Source of the DNA: Nocardia coubleae NBRC 108252
GTDB taxonomy: Bacteria > Actinomycetota > Actinomycetes > Mycobacteriales > Mycobacteriaceae
Assembly: GCF_001612805.1 (NCBI RefSeq)
Contig: NZ_BDBD01000016.1
Location: 1-64,000, forward strand
Direction: 5' to 3'
DNA: 64,000 nt
The position numbers and the translations under genes are program-made. This document shows, piece after piece, positions 38,436 to 46,764 of the stretch. How positions within the stretch are numbered: the stretch's first letter is position 1; every line of letters starts with the position of its first letter. A model generated the notes under the pieces. It had not been told where the DNA came from. It saw only the letters and a program-made list of their open reading frames with translations, and ran no database searches.

Positions 38436-38882
38436 CTACGGGGCGGGCGCCGCGGATGTCTCGCCGAGTGCGGTGAGCGCGAGCCGGTGCAGGGTGGACT
38501 GCTCGTCGGCGTCGAGCCGGGCGAGGACGCGCGCGGTGGCCTCGGCGATCAGCTTGTCGGTGCGCTTGCACTGCTTGCGGCCCGCTTCGGTGATGCGCAG
38601 CCGGTATTTGCGGCGATCCTTGCCGTCTCGGGTGCGTTCGACCAGGCCCGCGCCCTCCAGTGCGTCGATCAGGCGGACCACCTCGCTGCGGTCGATGCCG
38701 AGTGACTCGCCGACCTTCTTCTGGGTGAGGTCGGCGTTCTCCCCGATGAAGGTGAGCACCCAGTGGTCACGCAGCGGGACGTCGATCTCGGCGTGCATGG
38801 CCTTGGTGAGCCTGCCGAGCGCGTACACCGGGTAGCGCGCCAGGCCGCGTTCGGGGTTCGTGGTCGAGGGCATGGCGGCCAC
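38436..38882 (-). CDS. MarR-family transcriptional regulator
   Basis: 148 residues from GTG 38882 (ATG 38873 is equally possible). Winged-helix core DLTQKKVGESLGIDRSEVVR with wing RTRDGKDRRKYRLRITEAG, and dimerisation helices at both ends. It lies 108 bp upstream of the Pls-type NRPS on the same strand, so it probably controls that gene. It is divergent from the riboswitch-controlled aminotransferase gene. Confidence 0.88.
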   Translation of the reverse strand: MAAMPSTTNPERGLARYPVYALGRLTKAMHAEIDVPLRDHWVLTFIGENADLTQKKVGESLGIDRSEVVRLIDALEGAGLVERTRDGKDRRKYRLRITEAGRKQCKRTDKLIAEATARVLARLDADEQSTLHRLALTALGETSAAPAP

Positions 38883-39042
38883 TCTAACAAATAGTGGGGG
38901 AACTCAATCATTTGGGGTGTCCATGATGGGGCTTGCCGCCTGTCGGCGCAGGGGCAATCCAGGGGCAATCGGGACCTGGTGGCGAGCAACATCTTTCGAT
39001 CGGTGGTTGACAGCGGCCCGGATCGTCTGCCAATCTCGATGC

Positions 39043-39165
39043 CAGGTCACGAGTATCAGCGACAAGCCCCGGCTAGCTGGTCGGCAACCCTCCTCCGCGG
39101 TGGGGTGCTCCGGGTGACGACCAGGCCGACGTCCGAGGTGGACGCGGCAAGCGCGGACTCTCGCT
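39043..39165 (+). promoter_or_regulatory. SAM-IV riboswitch
   Basis: Characteristic actinobacterial SAM-IV sequence blocks appear in order: GGTCACGAG opening P1, AGCGACAAGCCCCGGCT, GGTCGGCAACCCTCC, GCGGTGGGGTGC and the closing CGGGTGACGACCAGG. Spacing and conserved bases match the family as I know it. It ends about 40 bp before the class V aminotransferase start. High S-adenosylmethionine should lower expression of that gene. Confidence 0.92.
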
Positions 39166-39200
39166 ACGTGGTGAGTCCCTGAGCCGACGGGATATTCGTC

Positions 39201-40514
39201 ATGACCGCTGTAATCGACCCCACCTGTGCCCTCGCCGCCGTGTCCGGTGCCGACCTGCGCGTTCCGCTCGTCCAGGGCGGAACGAGCACCTACGCCAACT
39301 TCGACTACGCGGCGAGCGCACCCGCATTGCGCCAGGTCACCGACCGGATTTCGCAACTGCTGCCGTACTACGCCAGCGTGCACCGCGGCGCCGGGTACGC
39401 CTCGCGGATCTCCACCGAGTGCTACGAGGCCTCGCGCGGCTCGGTCGCCCGGTTCCTCGACGCCGACGACGACCAGGTCGTGGTGTTCACCCGCAACACC
39501 ACCGACTCGCTGAACCTGCTGGCCGGATGCGTGCCGGGGGAGACGGTGGTGCTCGACATCGAACACCACGCCAACTTCCTGCCGTGGACGCGCAACGGTC
39601 GAAGGGTTGTCCGGGCCGCCGCGACGCTCGAGGAGACCATTCAGCGGATCGTCGCCGAATTGTGCAGCAGGCCTGCGGCTTTGCTCGCCGTCACCGGCGC
39701 GTCGAATGTGACCGGTGAGGTGCTGCCGCTGGAGCGGCTGGCCCACATCGCGCACCTGTGTGGTGCGCGGATTCTCGTCGACGCCGCCCAGCTCGCGCCG
39801 CATCGGCGAATCTCCCTGCGCGAGAGCGGAATCGACTACCTGGCGTTCTCCGGACACAAGCTGTACGCGCCGTTCGGATCCGGGGTGCTCGTCGGCAGGC
39901 GCGACTGGCTCGACGCGGCCGATCCGTACCTGGCCGGTGGTGGCGCGGTGCGCAATGTCGGTGTGGCGGAAGCGGAGTGGGCGCCCGCGCCGCAGCGCCA
40001 CGAAGCCGGCTCACCCAATGTGCTCGGCGCGGCTGCCATCGCCGCCGCCTGTGACGCGCTCGCCGCCATCGACCCCGAGGAACTGGTCGCGCACGAGCGC
40101 GCCCTCGCCGACCGCCTGCGCGACGGGCTCGCCGCCATCCCCGGCGTGAACCCCGTCCGGATCTGGTCCGACAGCCCCGACTCGGTCGGCATCGTCGCCT
40201 TCACCGTCGACGGCTACACCCCCGGCCACGTCGCCGCCTACCTCTCCGCCGAACACGCCATCGGCCTGCGCGACGGCCGCTTCTGCGCCCACCCGCTCCT
40301 GACCAGCCTCGGCCTCGACGCCGCCCTCCGCGCCAGCATCGGCCTCGGCACCACCCCCGCCGACATCGACCGCCTGATCACCGCCCTCACCACCCTGGTA
40401 ACCACCGGCCCCACCTGGACCTACGCCCCCACCAACGGCCACTGGAACCCCACCCCCGAAACCCGCCCCCTCACCCCCGACCCCACCGGCGCCACCCCCT
40501 GCCTCATCGGCTGA
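39201..40514 (+). CDS. PLP-dependent class V aminotransferase (cysteine desulfurase-like, Rv3778c-type)
   Basis: 437-residue fold-type I PLP enzyme. The Schiff-base Lys is residue 220 in AFSGHKLYAPFG. EHH (121-123) and DAAQ (194-197) are the expected cofactor contacts. RFCAHPL near residue 353 gives a Cys in the C-terminal region where desulfurases carry their thiol, although the context differs from IscS/SufS. The last ~30 residues are Pro/Thr-rich. A SAM-IV riboswitch in the leader ties it to sulfur amino-acid metabolism. The exact substrate is unknown (cysteine desulfuration or C-S lysis are candidates). Confidence 0.85.
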   Translation: MTAVIDPTCALAAVSGADLRVPLVQGGTSTYANFDYAASAPALRQVTDRISQLLPYYASVHRGAGYASRISTECYEASRGSVARFLDADDDQVVVFTRNTTDSLNLLAGCVPGETVVLDIEHHANFLPWTRNGRRVVRAAATLEETIQRIVAELCSRPAALLAVTGASNVTGEVLPLERLAHIAHLCGARILVDAAQLAPHRRISLRESGIDYLAFSGHKLYAPFGSGVLVGRRDWLDAADPYLAGGGAVRNVGVAEAEWAPAPQRHEAGSPNVLGAAAIAAACDALAAIDPEELVAHERALADRLRDGLAAIPGVNPVRIWSDSPDSVGIVAFTVDGYTPGHVAAYLSAEHAIGLRDGRFCAHPLLTSLGLDAALRASIGLGTTPADIDRLITALTTLVTTGPTWTYAPTNGHWNPTPETRPLTPDPTGATPCLIG

Positions 40515-40634
40515 ACGGCCCGACCGGGAAGCGAAGTTCGGCCAACATGTTTGGCGTGTCGCCGGTTTGGGTAACGAGCCCCGAATCGGTCGCGATGAAG
40601 CCCCCGACCTACCAGGTACTTCTAAGGGGAAATA

Positions 40635-41186
40635 ATGACGCGACCGATTCAGCCACCCGATCCGTGGGCTCGTCCGCCGAGGCAGCGCGACAAGAAGCGG
40701 CGATGGCCGTGGGTGGTCGGAATCGGTGTTCTCGGATTGTGTGGGCTCTCGGTGATCGGCGCGGTTTTCGGCGAATCGGAGCCCGCCAAGACCGTGTCGA
40801 CCTCGACGACGCGCGTCGTCCCGTCATCGACCACCGCGATGGTCTTGCCCTCTACCTCGGTCGAGACGGCGTCACCGATTGTGCCGCCGCCTCTCGCAAC
40901 GGCGGCGACGACGACGGTGGCGCGTCCGACAGCGGTGGTACCGACAACGACGGTCGCCCCGCCACCGCCGCCGATCATCACGACCATTGCCCCGCCCCCG
41001 CCCGTAACCACGCCGTATGTGCCGCCGCCTACAGTCGATTTGCCTCGGCCCGAGGCGCCGTCGCCCGGCGTCTACTACAAGAACTGCAAGGCGGCGCGAG
41101 CGGCCGGGGCGGCACCCATCTATCGCGGCGAGCCCGGTTACCGGCCAGAGCTGGACGCGAACAGCGATGGAGTCGCTTGCGAATGA
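40635..41186 (+). CDS. membrane-anchored excalibur-domain protein
   Basis: 183 residues. A cytoplasmic Pro/Arg start is followed by a membrane helix (about 25-46), a long Pro/Thr/Val-rich linker and a C-terminal excalibur calcium-binding motif (YYKNCKAARAAG, then ELDANSDGVACE). AAGGGGAA precedes the ATG. Excalibur domains occur in surface nucleases and wall-associated proteins. Here the domain is alone on a wall-spanning stalk. Function unknown. Confidence 0.88.
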   Translation: MTRPIQPPDPWARPPRQRDKKRRWPWVVGIGVLGLCGLSVIGAVFGESEPAKTVSTSTTRVVPSSTTAMVLPSTSVETASPIVPPPLATAATTTVARPTAVVPTTTVAPPPPPIITTIAPPPPVTTPYVPPPTVDLPRPEAPSPGVYYKNCKAARAAGAAPIYRGEPGYRPELDANSDGVACE

Positions 41187-41191
41187 GGCTG

Positions 41192-41557
41192 CTACTCGTC
41201 GATCAGGTCGTGGTAATCGACCCCGCCCGCTGCCGCATCGACCGCCGAGGCAATGAGGTCTGCGCCTCCGTGGGTGGCGAGTAGAAAGGTTGTGGTGTCG
41301 ATGGTGTGGATGACATCGTCGACCCGGACGTGTTCGGAGATGTCGCCGGAGAAGAAGAACGAGTGTTCGCCTCGAGGGCTGAGGTGGATGTGCATCCCCT
41401 GTAGGACCCCGTGGGCAATCGGATTGCTTGCTCGTCGCAGTTCGACAGTGTCGCCCATGGCGAAGTTTCCGCTGGCATAGCCGGTTACGAAGGGCGTCGG
41501 CCGGAAGCTGACAGGGTAGACGCCGGTCACGCGGAACTCGCTCATCGAGGGTCCCAT
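41192..41557 (-). CDS. small beta-barrel protein resembling translation-factor domain 2
   Basis: 121 residues. The ATG at 41557 directly follows the flavin reductase stop (TAGATG), and a second ATG at 41545 is possible. The first half (FRVTGVYPVSF, TPFVTGYASGNFAMGDTVEL, HGVLQGMHIH) has the spacing of the EF-Tu-type domain 2 barrel, without any GTPase. The C-terminal half is acidic. Real function unknown. Coupled translation suggests a link to the flavin reductase. Confidence 0.6.
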   Translation of the reverse strand: MGPSMSEFRVTGVYPVSFRPTPFVTGYASGNFAMGDTVELRRASNPIAHGVLQGMHIHLSPRGEHSFFFSGDISEHVRVDDVIHTIDTTTFLLATHGGADLIASAVDAAAGGVDYHDLIDE

Positions 41558-42109
41558 CTACGTATCGAGGGGGGTGGGGCGGTGGTATCTGCCGTTGTAA
41601 TACAGCAGGGGGGCGGCGGAGGGCGAGTCGGCTGATTCGTCGTGGACTCGGGTTACCAGGCCTACCGCCAAGGTGTGGTCGCCCAGGTCGATGAGTTGGT
41701 GGATGGTGGTGCGGAGCCAGATGGGGGTGCCGTGCAGGATCGGTTCGCCGGTGTCGAGGGTGGTCCAGAGCGCTCGGTCTGTGAAGCGGTCGGCGGCCGA
41801 GCGGGAGAAGCGGTGGGCCAGGTGGTGCTGGTGTTCGCCGAGGAAATGGATGACCACGGAATCGGCGGCGCGCAGGGCGTCGATGCTCGACGAGGAGTGC
41901 GCGATATTGAACGACACCAGCGGCGGCTCCAGCGACAGCGACGCGAACGAGGTGGCGGTGAAACCGACCGGACCGGTGTCGGCGCCGATCGTCACCACCG
42001 TGACGCCTGCCGGATAGTGCCGCATCGACGCCCGATACTGCTCGGCGGTGATCCCACTCAGGTCGTCGGGAACCACGAGGTCGGCCGGAGTTCGTCGCAT
42101 ATCACCCAC
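41558..42109 (-). CDS. flavin reductase-like FMN-binding protein
   Basis: 183 residues of the HpaC/flavin reductase family: [35 protein letters not shown], an FMN-binding segment, and the C-terminal LLYYNGRYH typical of these proteins. It supplies reduced flavin to a monooxygenase partner, which is not adjacent here. The start is GTG 42109 or ATG 42100. It is followed without a gap by the small beta-barrel gene. Confidence 0.9.
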   Translation of the reverse strand: MGDMRRTPADLVVPDDLSGITAEQYRASMRHYPAGVTVVTIGADTGPVGFTATSFASLSLEPPLVSFNIAHSSSSIDALRAADSVVIHFLGEHQHHLAHRFSRSAADRFTDRALWTTLDTGEPILHGTPIWLRTTIHQLIDLGDHTLAVGLVTRVHDESADSPSAAPLLYYNGRYHRPTPLDT

Positions 42110-42172
42110 AGCCCCAAACTACGCCCGCCATCCTGGCCCGCCTATGGACAGGCTCACGCCGAGGGAAACCCT

Positions 42173-42649
42173 TCAGTCGATGTCCACGGGCAGTCCCGCA
42201 GTGATGCGGATGAGTTCGCGGTAGCTGGTGCGGAAGACGGTGGTGGGGTGACCGCCCGCGGCCCAGATCTCACGGTGGGCGGCCAGGGCGGTGTCGACCC
42301 AGGTGGGCAGGTTGGTCGGGTGGCCGACGGGGGCGGTGCCGGTGAGGGGCTGACCGGTGACTCGCTCGGCGAGGGCGGTGGGGCAGGGGGTGAGCTTTCC
42401 TTCGAGGCGGGGGCCGGTGCGGTGCAGGTCCACCTGGTGATGGGCGGCTACCAGCAGCAGGACCGGGTCGTTGTCGAGCAGGAACAGCTGGGCGGTGGTG
42501 ATGGCGCTGGGGTGGGCGCCGAAGGCGCGCGCGGCGTCGATGGCGCTGGAGGTGGGCGTGTCGGGGGAGACGATGACGCCGTGGTGGCCGCGCGCGATGA
42601 GCGTGTCGGCCACCCGGCACGCGACCATCGGCAAGGACGACCTGCGCAT
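42173..42649 (-). CDS. YbaK/EbsC-type aminoacyl-tRNA deacylase
   Basis: 158-residue single-domain editing protein. The family pattern is clear: TSSAIDAARAFG, the catalytic-lysine region here as RLEGKLTP, GTAPVGHPTNLPTWVD and HREIWAAGGHPTTVF with TSYRELIRITAG. Such proteins hydrolyse mischarged tRNA (for example Cys- or Ala-tRNAPro). It lies 63 bp before the flavin reductase stop on the same strand, and is divergent from the crotonase gene. Confidence 0.88.
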   Translation of the reverse strand: MRRSSLPMVACRVADTLIARGHHGVIVSPDTPTSSAIDAARAFGAHPSAITTAQLFLLDNDPVLLLVAAHHQVDLHRTGPRLEGKLTPCPTALAERVTGQPLTGTAPVGHPTNLPTWVDTALAAHREIWAAGGHPTTVFRTSYRELIRITAGLPVDID

Positions 42650-42768
42650 GTCATCCAGAGTAGGACGGCCGATCGAATTATGCCGGGAGAGTGAGATTTT
42701 CGGGTTGCCGCGAATTCGCTCCGGACACCGGACGGGGTGGGTGCACCCGATGAGGCCATAATCAGCGC

Positions 42769-43590
42769 ATGAGTGAATGGAAGGCCTTCGCCGTCGAGAT
42801 CGCCGACAACATCGCCCAGGTCACCCTGACCGGGCCCGGCAAGGGCAATGCGATGGGACCGGATTTCTGGCGCGAACTGCCGGAAATCTTCGCCGAGCTG
42901 GACGCCGATCCGCAGGTGCGCGCCGTGGTGCTCACCGGGTCGGGCAAGCATTTCTCCTACGGCCTCGACCTGGCCGCGATGGGCGGCACGCTCGGCCCGG
43001 TGCTGGCCGACGGCGCCAAGGCGGCCCAGCGGACCGAGTTCCTCAAGGAGGTCCGGCGCATGCAGGACTCCGTCACCTCGGTGGCCACCTGTGTGAAGCC
43101 GGTGATCGCGGCGGTGTCGGGATGGTGCATCGGTGGCGGGCTCGACCTGATCGCGGCCGCCGACATCCGCCTGGCCAGCGCCGACGCCAAGTTCAGCCTG
43201 CGTGAGGCGAAGGTGGCGATCGTGGCCGACATCGGATCGCTGCAGCGTCTGCCGGGCATCATCGGTGAGGGCCACCTGCGCGAATTGGCATACACCGCAA
43301 AAGATATCGACGCGGCCCGGGCCGAGCGGATCGGTCTGGTGAACGAGGTGTTCGCCGATCAGGAAGCGGTGCTCGCGGCGGCGCACGCGATGGCGCGCGA
43401 GATCGCCGACAATCCGCCGCTGGTGGTGCAGGGCATCAAGGATGTGCTCGAGCACCGGACCGCCCCCGGGGTGGCCGACGGTCTGCGCTACGTCTCGGCG
43501 TGGAACGCGGCGTTCCTGCCCTCGCACGACCTCACCGAAGCGATGACGGCGGTCTTCCAGAAGCGCGCCCCGCAGTTCAAGGGGGAGTAA
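42769..43590 (+). CDS. enoyl-CoA hydratase/isomerase (dienoyl-CoA isomerase-like)
   Basis: 273-residue crotonase-fold enzyme. The oxyanion-hole segments are KHFSYGLDLAAMGG and GWCIGGGLDLIAAADIR. The active-site region VADIGSLQRLPGIIGEG has Asp where delta3,5-delta2,4-dienoyl-CoA isomerases carry it, so isomerase activity in unsaturated fatty-acid oxidation is more likely than simple hydration. CATAAT at 42757-42762 sits 7 bp before the ATG, so the transcript is probably leaderless. Confidence 0.88.
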   Translation: MSEWKAFAVEIADNIAQVTLTGPGKGNAMGPDFWRELPEIFAELDADPQVRAVVLTGSGKHFSYGLDLAAMGGTLGPVLADGAKAAQRTEFLKEVRRMQDSVTSVATCVKPVIAAVSGWCIGGGLDLIAAADIRLASADAKFSLREAKVAIVADIGSLQRLPGIIGEGHLRELAYTAKDIDAARAERIGLVNEVFADQEAVLAAAHAMAREIADNPPLVVQGIKDVLEHRTAPGVADGLRYVSAWNAAFLPSHDLTEAMTAVFQKRAPQFKGE

Positions 43591-43632
43591 ACGCCGCTAA
43601 AACGGTTGCCCCGGCAACCGGTCTACCCACAT

Positions 43633-43666
43633 ACTTGCATCACACAACTAATTGGCTGATGCAAGT
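43633..43666. promoter_or_regulatory. 34-bp dyad operator before marR-mfs operon
   Basis: ACTTGCATC (43633-43641) and GATGCAAGT (43658-43666) are perfect 9-bp arms around a 16-bp A/T-rich spacer containing CAACTAATTG. It ends 13 bp before the MarR start, which fits autorepression with release by an efflux substrate. Confidence 0.65.
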
Positions 43667-43679
43667 AAAGGGTGATGTG

Positions 43680-44159
43680 GTGACGGAGTTCGACCCGGCC
43701 ATCGACACGATCGCCGTCCAGCTCGTGCGCCTACACCGACTGCGCGACCGCGCCCTCGCCCAGATGAAGGACCGTTCCGGCATCGAACCCGCGGGCTTCG
43801 TCGTGCTGTTCCGGCTGGTCTGTGACGGTCCGATGCGCTCGGGCGCGCTCGCGGAGGCGGTGAATTCGGATGCCTCGACGGTGAGCAGGCAGGTGGCGCA
43901 GCTGGTGGAACGCGGGCTCGTGGTCCGCACCGCCGACCCCGACGACGGGCGCGCCACCGTGCTACAGGCCACCGACTACGGCTGCGAGACCGCCGACCGC
44001 ATTCGCGAGCGGCGTCGCGAATCCATCGCGATCGTCACCAAGGACTGGCCCGAACCCGACCGTGAGCACTTCGCCGCCCTGCTCACCCGCTTCGTGGAGG
44101 ACTACGACCGGGCCCGGCCCCTGCTCCTCACGCTCAACCCATCGGAGAACGAATCGTGA
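43680..44159 (+). CDS. MarR-family regulator of the adjacent efflux pump
   Basis: 159 residues. I choose GTG 43680 because AAAGGG lies 7 nt upstream. ATG 43659 would place the start inside the operator. Winged-helix core: MRSGALAEAVNSDASTVSRQ, wing RTADPDDGRATVLQ. It overlaps the MFS gene in a GTGA junction, so regulator and pump form one coupled operon behind the dyad operator. Confidence 0.88.
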   Translation: MTEFDPAIDTIAVQLVRLHRLRDRALAQMKDRSGIEPAGFVVLFRLVCDGPMRSGALAEAVNSDASTVSRQVAQLVERGLVVRTADPDDGRATVLQATDYGCETADRIRERRRESIAIVTKDWPEPDREHFAALLTRFVEDYDRARPLLLTLNPSENES

Positions 44160-45886
44160 CGACGACCGTGGCAGTGGAGGAATCGCCCGCCGGTTTCACC
44201 CACCGTCAGATTCTGACCATCCTGTCCGGGTTGATGCTCGGCATGCTGTTGGCTTCGCTCGACCAGACGATCGTGTCGACCTCCATCCGCACCATCGCCG
44301 ACGACCTGCACGGCTACTCGCTGCAGGCCTGGGCGACAACGGCCTACCTCATCACCGCGACGATCAGCACCCCGCTCTACGGCAAGCTCTCGGACATGTT
44401 CGGCCGAAAGCCGTTCTTCCTCACCGCGATCGGGCTGTTCATCATCGGTTCGCTGTTGTGCACGCTGGCGCAGTCGATGTATCAGCTCGCCGCGTTCCGC
44501 GCCTTCCAAGGGCTCGGTGCGGGCGGCCTGATGTCGCTGGCGCTGGCCATCATGGGCGACATCATCGGGCCGCGTGAACGCGCCCGCTACCAGGGCTATT
44601 TCCTTGCCGTGTTCGGTATTTCGAGCGTGCTCGGGCCGGTGCTCGGCGGTCTGCTGGCCGGGCAGGACAGCATTCTCGGCATCACCGGCTGGCGCTGGGT
44701 GTTCCTGGTGAACGTGCCGCTCGGCCTGCTCGCGTTGGTCGTCGTGACGCGGGTGCTGCACTTGCCGCGCAAGCCGCACGCCACCCATCGCATCGACTTC
44801 GCGGGCGCGCTCGTGCTCGCGGTGGGTCTCGTTCCGCTGCTGATCGTGGCCGAACAGGGGCGTGAGTGGGGCTGGGGCAGTACCGGTTCGGTGATCTGTT
44901 ACGTGATCGGCGCGCTCGGGCTGATCGGGTTCGTCGCGATCGAGAAGTACATGGGTGACGCGGCGCTGATCCCGTTGCGCATCTTCGACAACGTCACCTT
45001 CACCCTCGGTGTGATCATCTCGTTCGTCGTCGGTGCGGCGATGTTCGGTGGGATGCTGCTGCTGCCGCAATACCTGCAGGTGGTGCGCGGTGCGGGGCCG
45101 ACCGAGGCGGGTCTGCAGATGCTGCCGATGGTGCTCGGGCTGATGCTCGGTTCCATCCTGTCGGGCCGGTTGATCTCCAAGACCGGGAGCTACCGCGCCT
45201 TCCCGCTGATCGGCGCGGCCACGCTGACCCTCGGCCTGTTCCTGCTGCACCTGCTCGACGCGCACAGCCCGCTGTGGCTGGCGATGATCTTCATGGCGGT
45301 CGCCGGTTTCGGCCTCGGCAATCTGATGCAGCCGCTCACCCTCGCCCTGCAGAACGCGTTGCCGCCCAAGGATATGGGTGTGTCCACCGCCGCGGCCACG
45401 TTCTTCCGGCAGATCGGTGGCACCCTCGGTGCCGCGGTGTTCCTCTCGGTCCTGTTCACGCTGCTCACCCCGAACATCACCGACGAACTGCGGCAGGCGG
45501 CGACCGACCCGGCCTACCAGCAGGCCGTGGTCGAGGGCGCGCGCAGCAGCAACCCGGCCGATGCCGCGCTGTCGCAGGGTCTGCTGGCCCAGGACACCTC
45601 GGCGGCCGGAAAGGTGTTGCAGGACAGCTCGATCATCCAGCAACTCGACCCGCAGCTGGCCGAACCGTTCCAGGTGGGCTTCGCCGACTCCATGTCGACG
45701 GTGTTCCTGTTCGCCACCGGTGTCGCGCTGCTGGCGCTGCTGCTCGTGCTGTTCTGGAAGGAAGTGCCGCTGCGGATGTCGGGTGGCCTGCAGTCGGCGG
45801 GCGACGCGAAGGCCGCCGACGGCATCGGCGCCATGGCCGACACCGCCGCGCAGTCGACGAAGGGTGAGAAAGGTGAAGCGACCTAG
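44156..45886 (+). CDS. MFS drug efflux transporter, DHA2 (EmrB/QacA) type
   Basis: 576 residues, 14 predicted membrane helices. Helix 1 carries LASLDQTIVSTS, motif A is GKLSDMFGRKP, and antiporter motif C lies in GISSVLGPVLGGLLAG. These are the hallmarks of proton-drug antiporters of the 14-helix family. A large outside loop lies before the last helix. The start is GTG 44156 overlapping marR. The stop codon lies inside the terminator stem at 45882-45909. Confidence 0.93.
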   Translation: MTTTVAVEESPAGFTHRQILTILSGLMLGMLLASLDQTIVSTSIRTIADDLHGYSLQAWATTAYLITATISTPLYGKLSDMFGRKPFFLTAIGLFIIGSLLCTLAQSMYQLAAFRAFQGLGAGGLMSLALAIMGDIIGPRERARYQGYFLAVFGISSVLGPVLGGLLAGQDSILGITGWRWVFLVNVPLGLLALVVVTRVLHLPRKPHATHRIDFAGALVLAVGLVPLLIVAEQGREWGWGSTGSVICYVIGALGLIGFVAIEKYMGDAALIPLRIFDNVTFTLGVIISFVVGAAMFGGMLLLPQYLQVVRGAGPTEAGLQMLPMVLGLMLGSILSGRLISKTGSYRAFPLIGAATLTLGLFLLHLLDAHSPLWLAMIFMAVAGFGLGNLMQPLTLALQNALPPKDMGVSTAAATFFRQIGGTLGAAVFLSVLFTLLTPNITDELRQAATDPAYQQAVVEGARSSNPADAALSQGLLAQDTSAAGKVLQDSSIIQQLDPQLAEPFQVGFADSMSTVFLFATGVALLALLLVLFWKEVPLRMSGGLQSAGDAKAADGIGAMADTAAQSTKGEKGEAT

Positions 45887-45909
45887 GTGGGCCCGAAAGG
45901 CCACCTAGG
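45882..45909 (+). terminator. terminator overlapping the efflux gene stop codon
   Basis: CCTAGGTGG (45882-45890) pairs with CCACCTAGG (45901-45909), extended by GCC/GGC across one bulged G around a CGAAA loop. The TAG stop (45884-45886) is inside the 5' arm. Confidence 0.7.
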
Positions 45910-45943
45910 GGTGGCTGTTTCGGCGGTCGAACGGCCATAACGT

Positions 45944-45969
45944 TCCTGATGTCGCAACGAACATCAGGA
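45944..45969 (+). promoter_or_regulatory. hairpin covering part of the ribosome site of the secreted peptide gene
   Basis: TCCTGATGT (45944-45952), an 8-nt loop, ACATCAGGA (45961-45969): perfect 9-bp stem. The ribosome site AGGAG (45966-45970) lies mostly within the 3' arm and the ATG is at 45977. In the mRNA this would limit translation unless opened, for example by temperature, a protein or a small RNA. Confidence 0.55.
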
Positions 45970-45976
45970 GAACGAC

Positions 45977-46207
45977 ATGCGCATCAAGACCACCATCGCC
46001 GCCGCACTGCTGGCCCTGGCTACCGTCGCCGGGGTGTCGACGGTCACCGCGGGCACCGCCGCCGCGGCCGCGCCGGAGGGCACCTACTACGGCACCTACT
46101 ACGAGCTCTACCAGTGCCGCGCCGACGGCGAGTCGTCCTACACCGGCGGCTACTACTGGCAGTGCGTCGAGACCTGGGAGGGCTGGGACCTCTACATCTG
46201 GTACTGA
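45977..46207 (+). CDS. tiny secreted aromatic-rich peptide
   Basis: 76 residues. Signal peptide with a basic start (MRIKTT) and Ala-rich core, cut near residues 31-32. The mature part of about 45 residues has ten Tyr, four Trp and two Cys (GTYYGTYYELYQCRADG, then GGYYWQCVETWEGW) and ends LYIWY. It is net acidic. I know no family. Surface-active, wall-binding or toxin-like roles are all possible. It has its own ribosome site under a hairpin and its own strong terminator. Confidence 0.7.
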   Translation: MRIKTTIAAALLALATVAGVSTVTAGTAAAAAPEGTYYGTYYELYQCRADGESSYTGGYYWQCVETWEGWDLYIWY

Positions 46208-46221
46208 TCCACCAGGAACAG

Positions 46222-46261
46222 AAAAACGGGAAGTCCAATCCCCTTCGGACTTCCCGTTTTT
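46222..46261. terminator. intrinsic terminator, bidirectional
   Basis: AAAAACGGGAAGTCC (46222-46236) and GGACTTCCCGTTTTT (46247-46261): perfect 15-bp stem, 10-nt loop, T5 tail on each strand. It serves the secreted-peptide gene (plus) and ppa (minus). Confidence 0.93.
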
Positions 46262-46275
46262 CGTCGTCTATCGGC

Positions 46276-46764
46276 TCAGTGGCCGGATTCCTTCAGCCGG
46301 GCGAAGGCCTCGTCGATGATCTTGACGGCCTCGGCGCGGTCGAGCCACTCCGAACCCTCCACGAACTTGTTGGGCTCGAGGTCCTTGTAGCGCTCGAAGA
46401 AGTGCTTGATCGCGGCCAGCTCGAACTCCGGGACGTCGGTGATGTCCTGGATGTAGTCCCAGCGCGGGTCGCCCGCGGGCACACACAGGATCTTGTCGTC
46501 GCCACCGGCCTCGTCGGTCATCCGGTACACCGCCACGGGGCGGGCCTCGACGATGACACCGGGGAACACCGATTCCGGCAGCAGCACCAGCGCGTCCAGC
46601 GGATCGCCGTCCTCGCCGAGGGTGTTCTCGATGAAGCCGTAGTCGGCCGGGTAGGCCATGGAGGTGTACAGGTACCGGTCGAGCTTCACCCGGCCGCTCT
46701 CGTGATCGACCTCGTACTTGTTCCGAGAACCCTTGGGAATCTCGATGGTGACGTCGAACTCCAC
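46276..46764 (-). CDS. ppa: inorganic pyrophosphatase
   Basis: 162-residue family I soluble pyrophosphatase (Rv3628-type), hydrolysing PPi to drive biosynthesis. Start GTG 46764 with AAGGAG 5 nt upstream. [20 protein letters not shown] is the standard N-terminus. The metal-binding signature [10 protein letters not shown] and the active-site regions [10 protein letters not shown] and [10 protein letters not shown] are intact. It is divergent from dacB. Confidence 0.97.
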   Translation of the reverse strand: MEFDVTIEIPKGSRNKYEVDHESGRVKLDRYLYTSMAYPADYGFIENTLGEDGDPLDALVLLPESVFPGVIVEARPVAVYRMTDEAGGDDKILCVPAGDPRWDYIQDITDVPEFELAAIKHFFERYKDLEPNKFVEGSEWLDRAEAVKIIDEAFARLKESGH

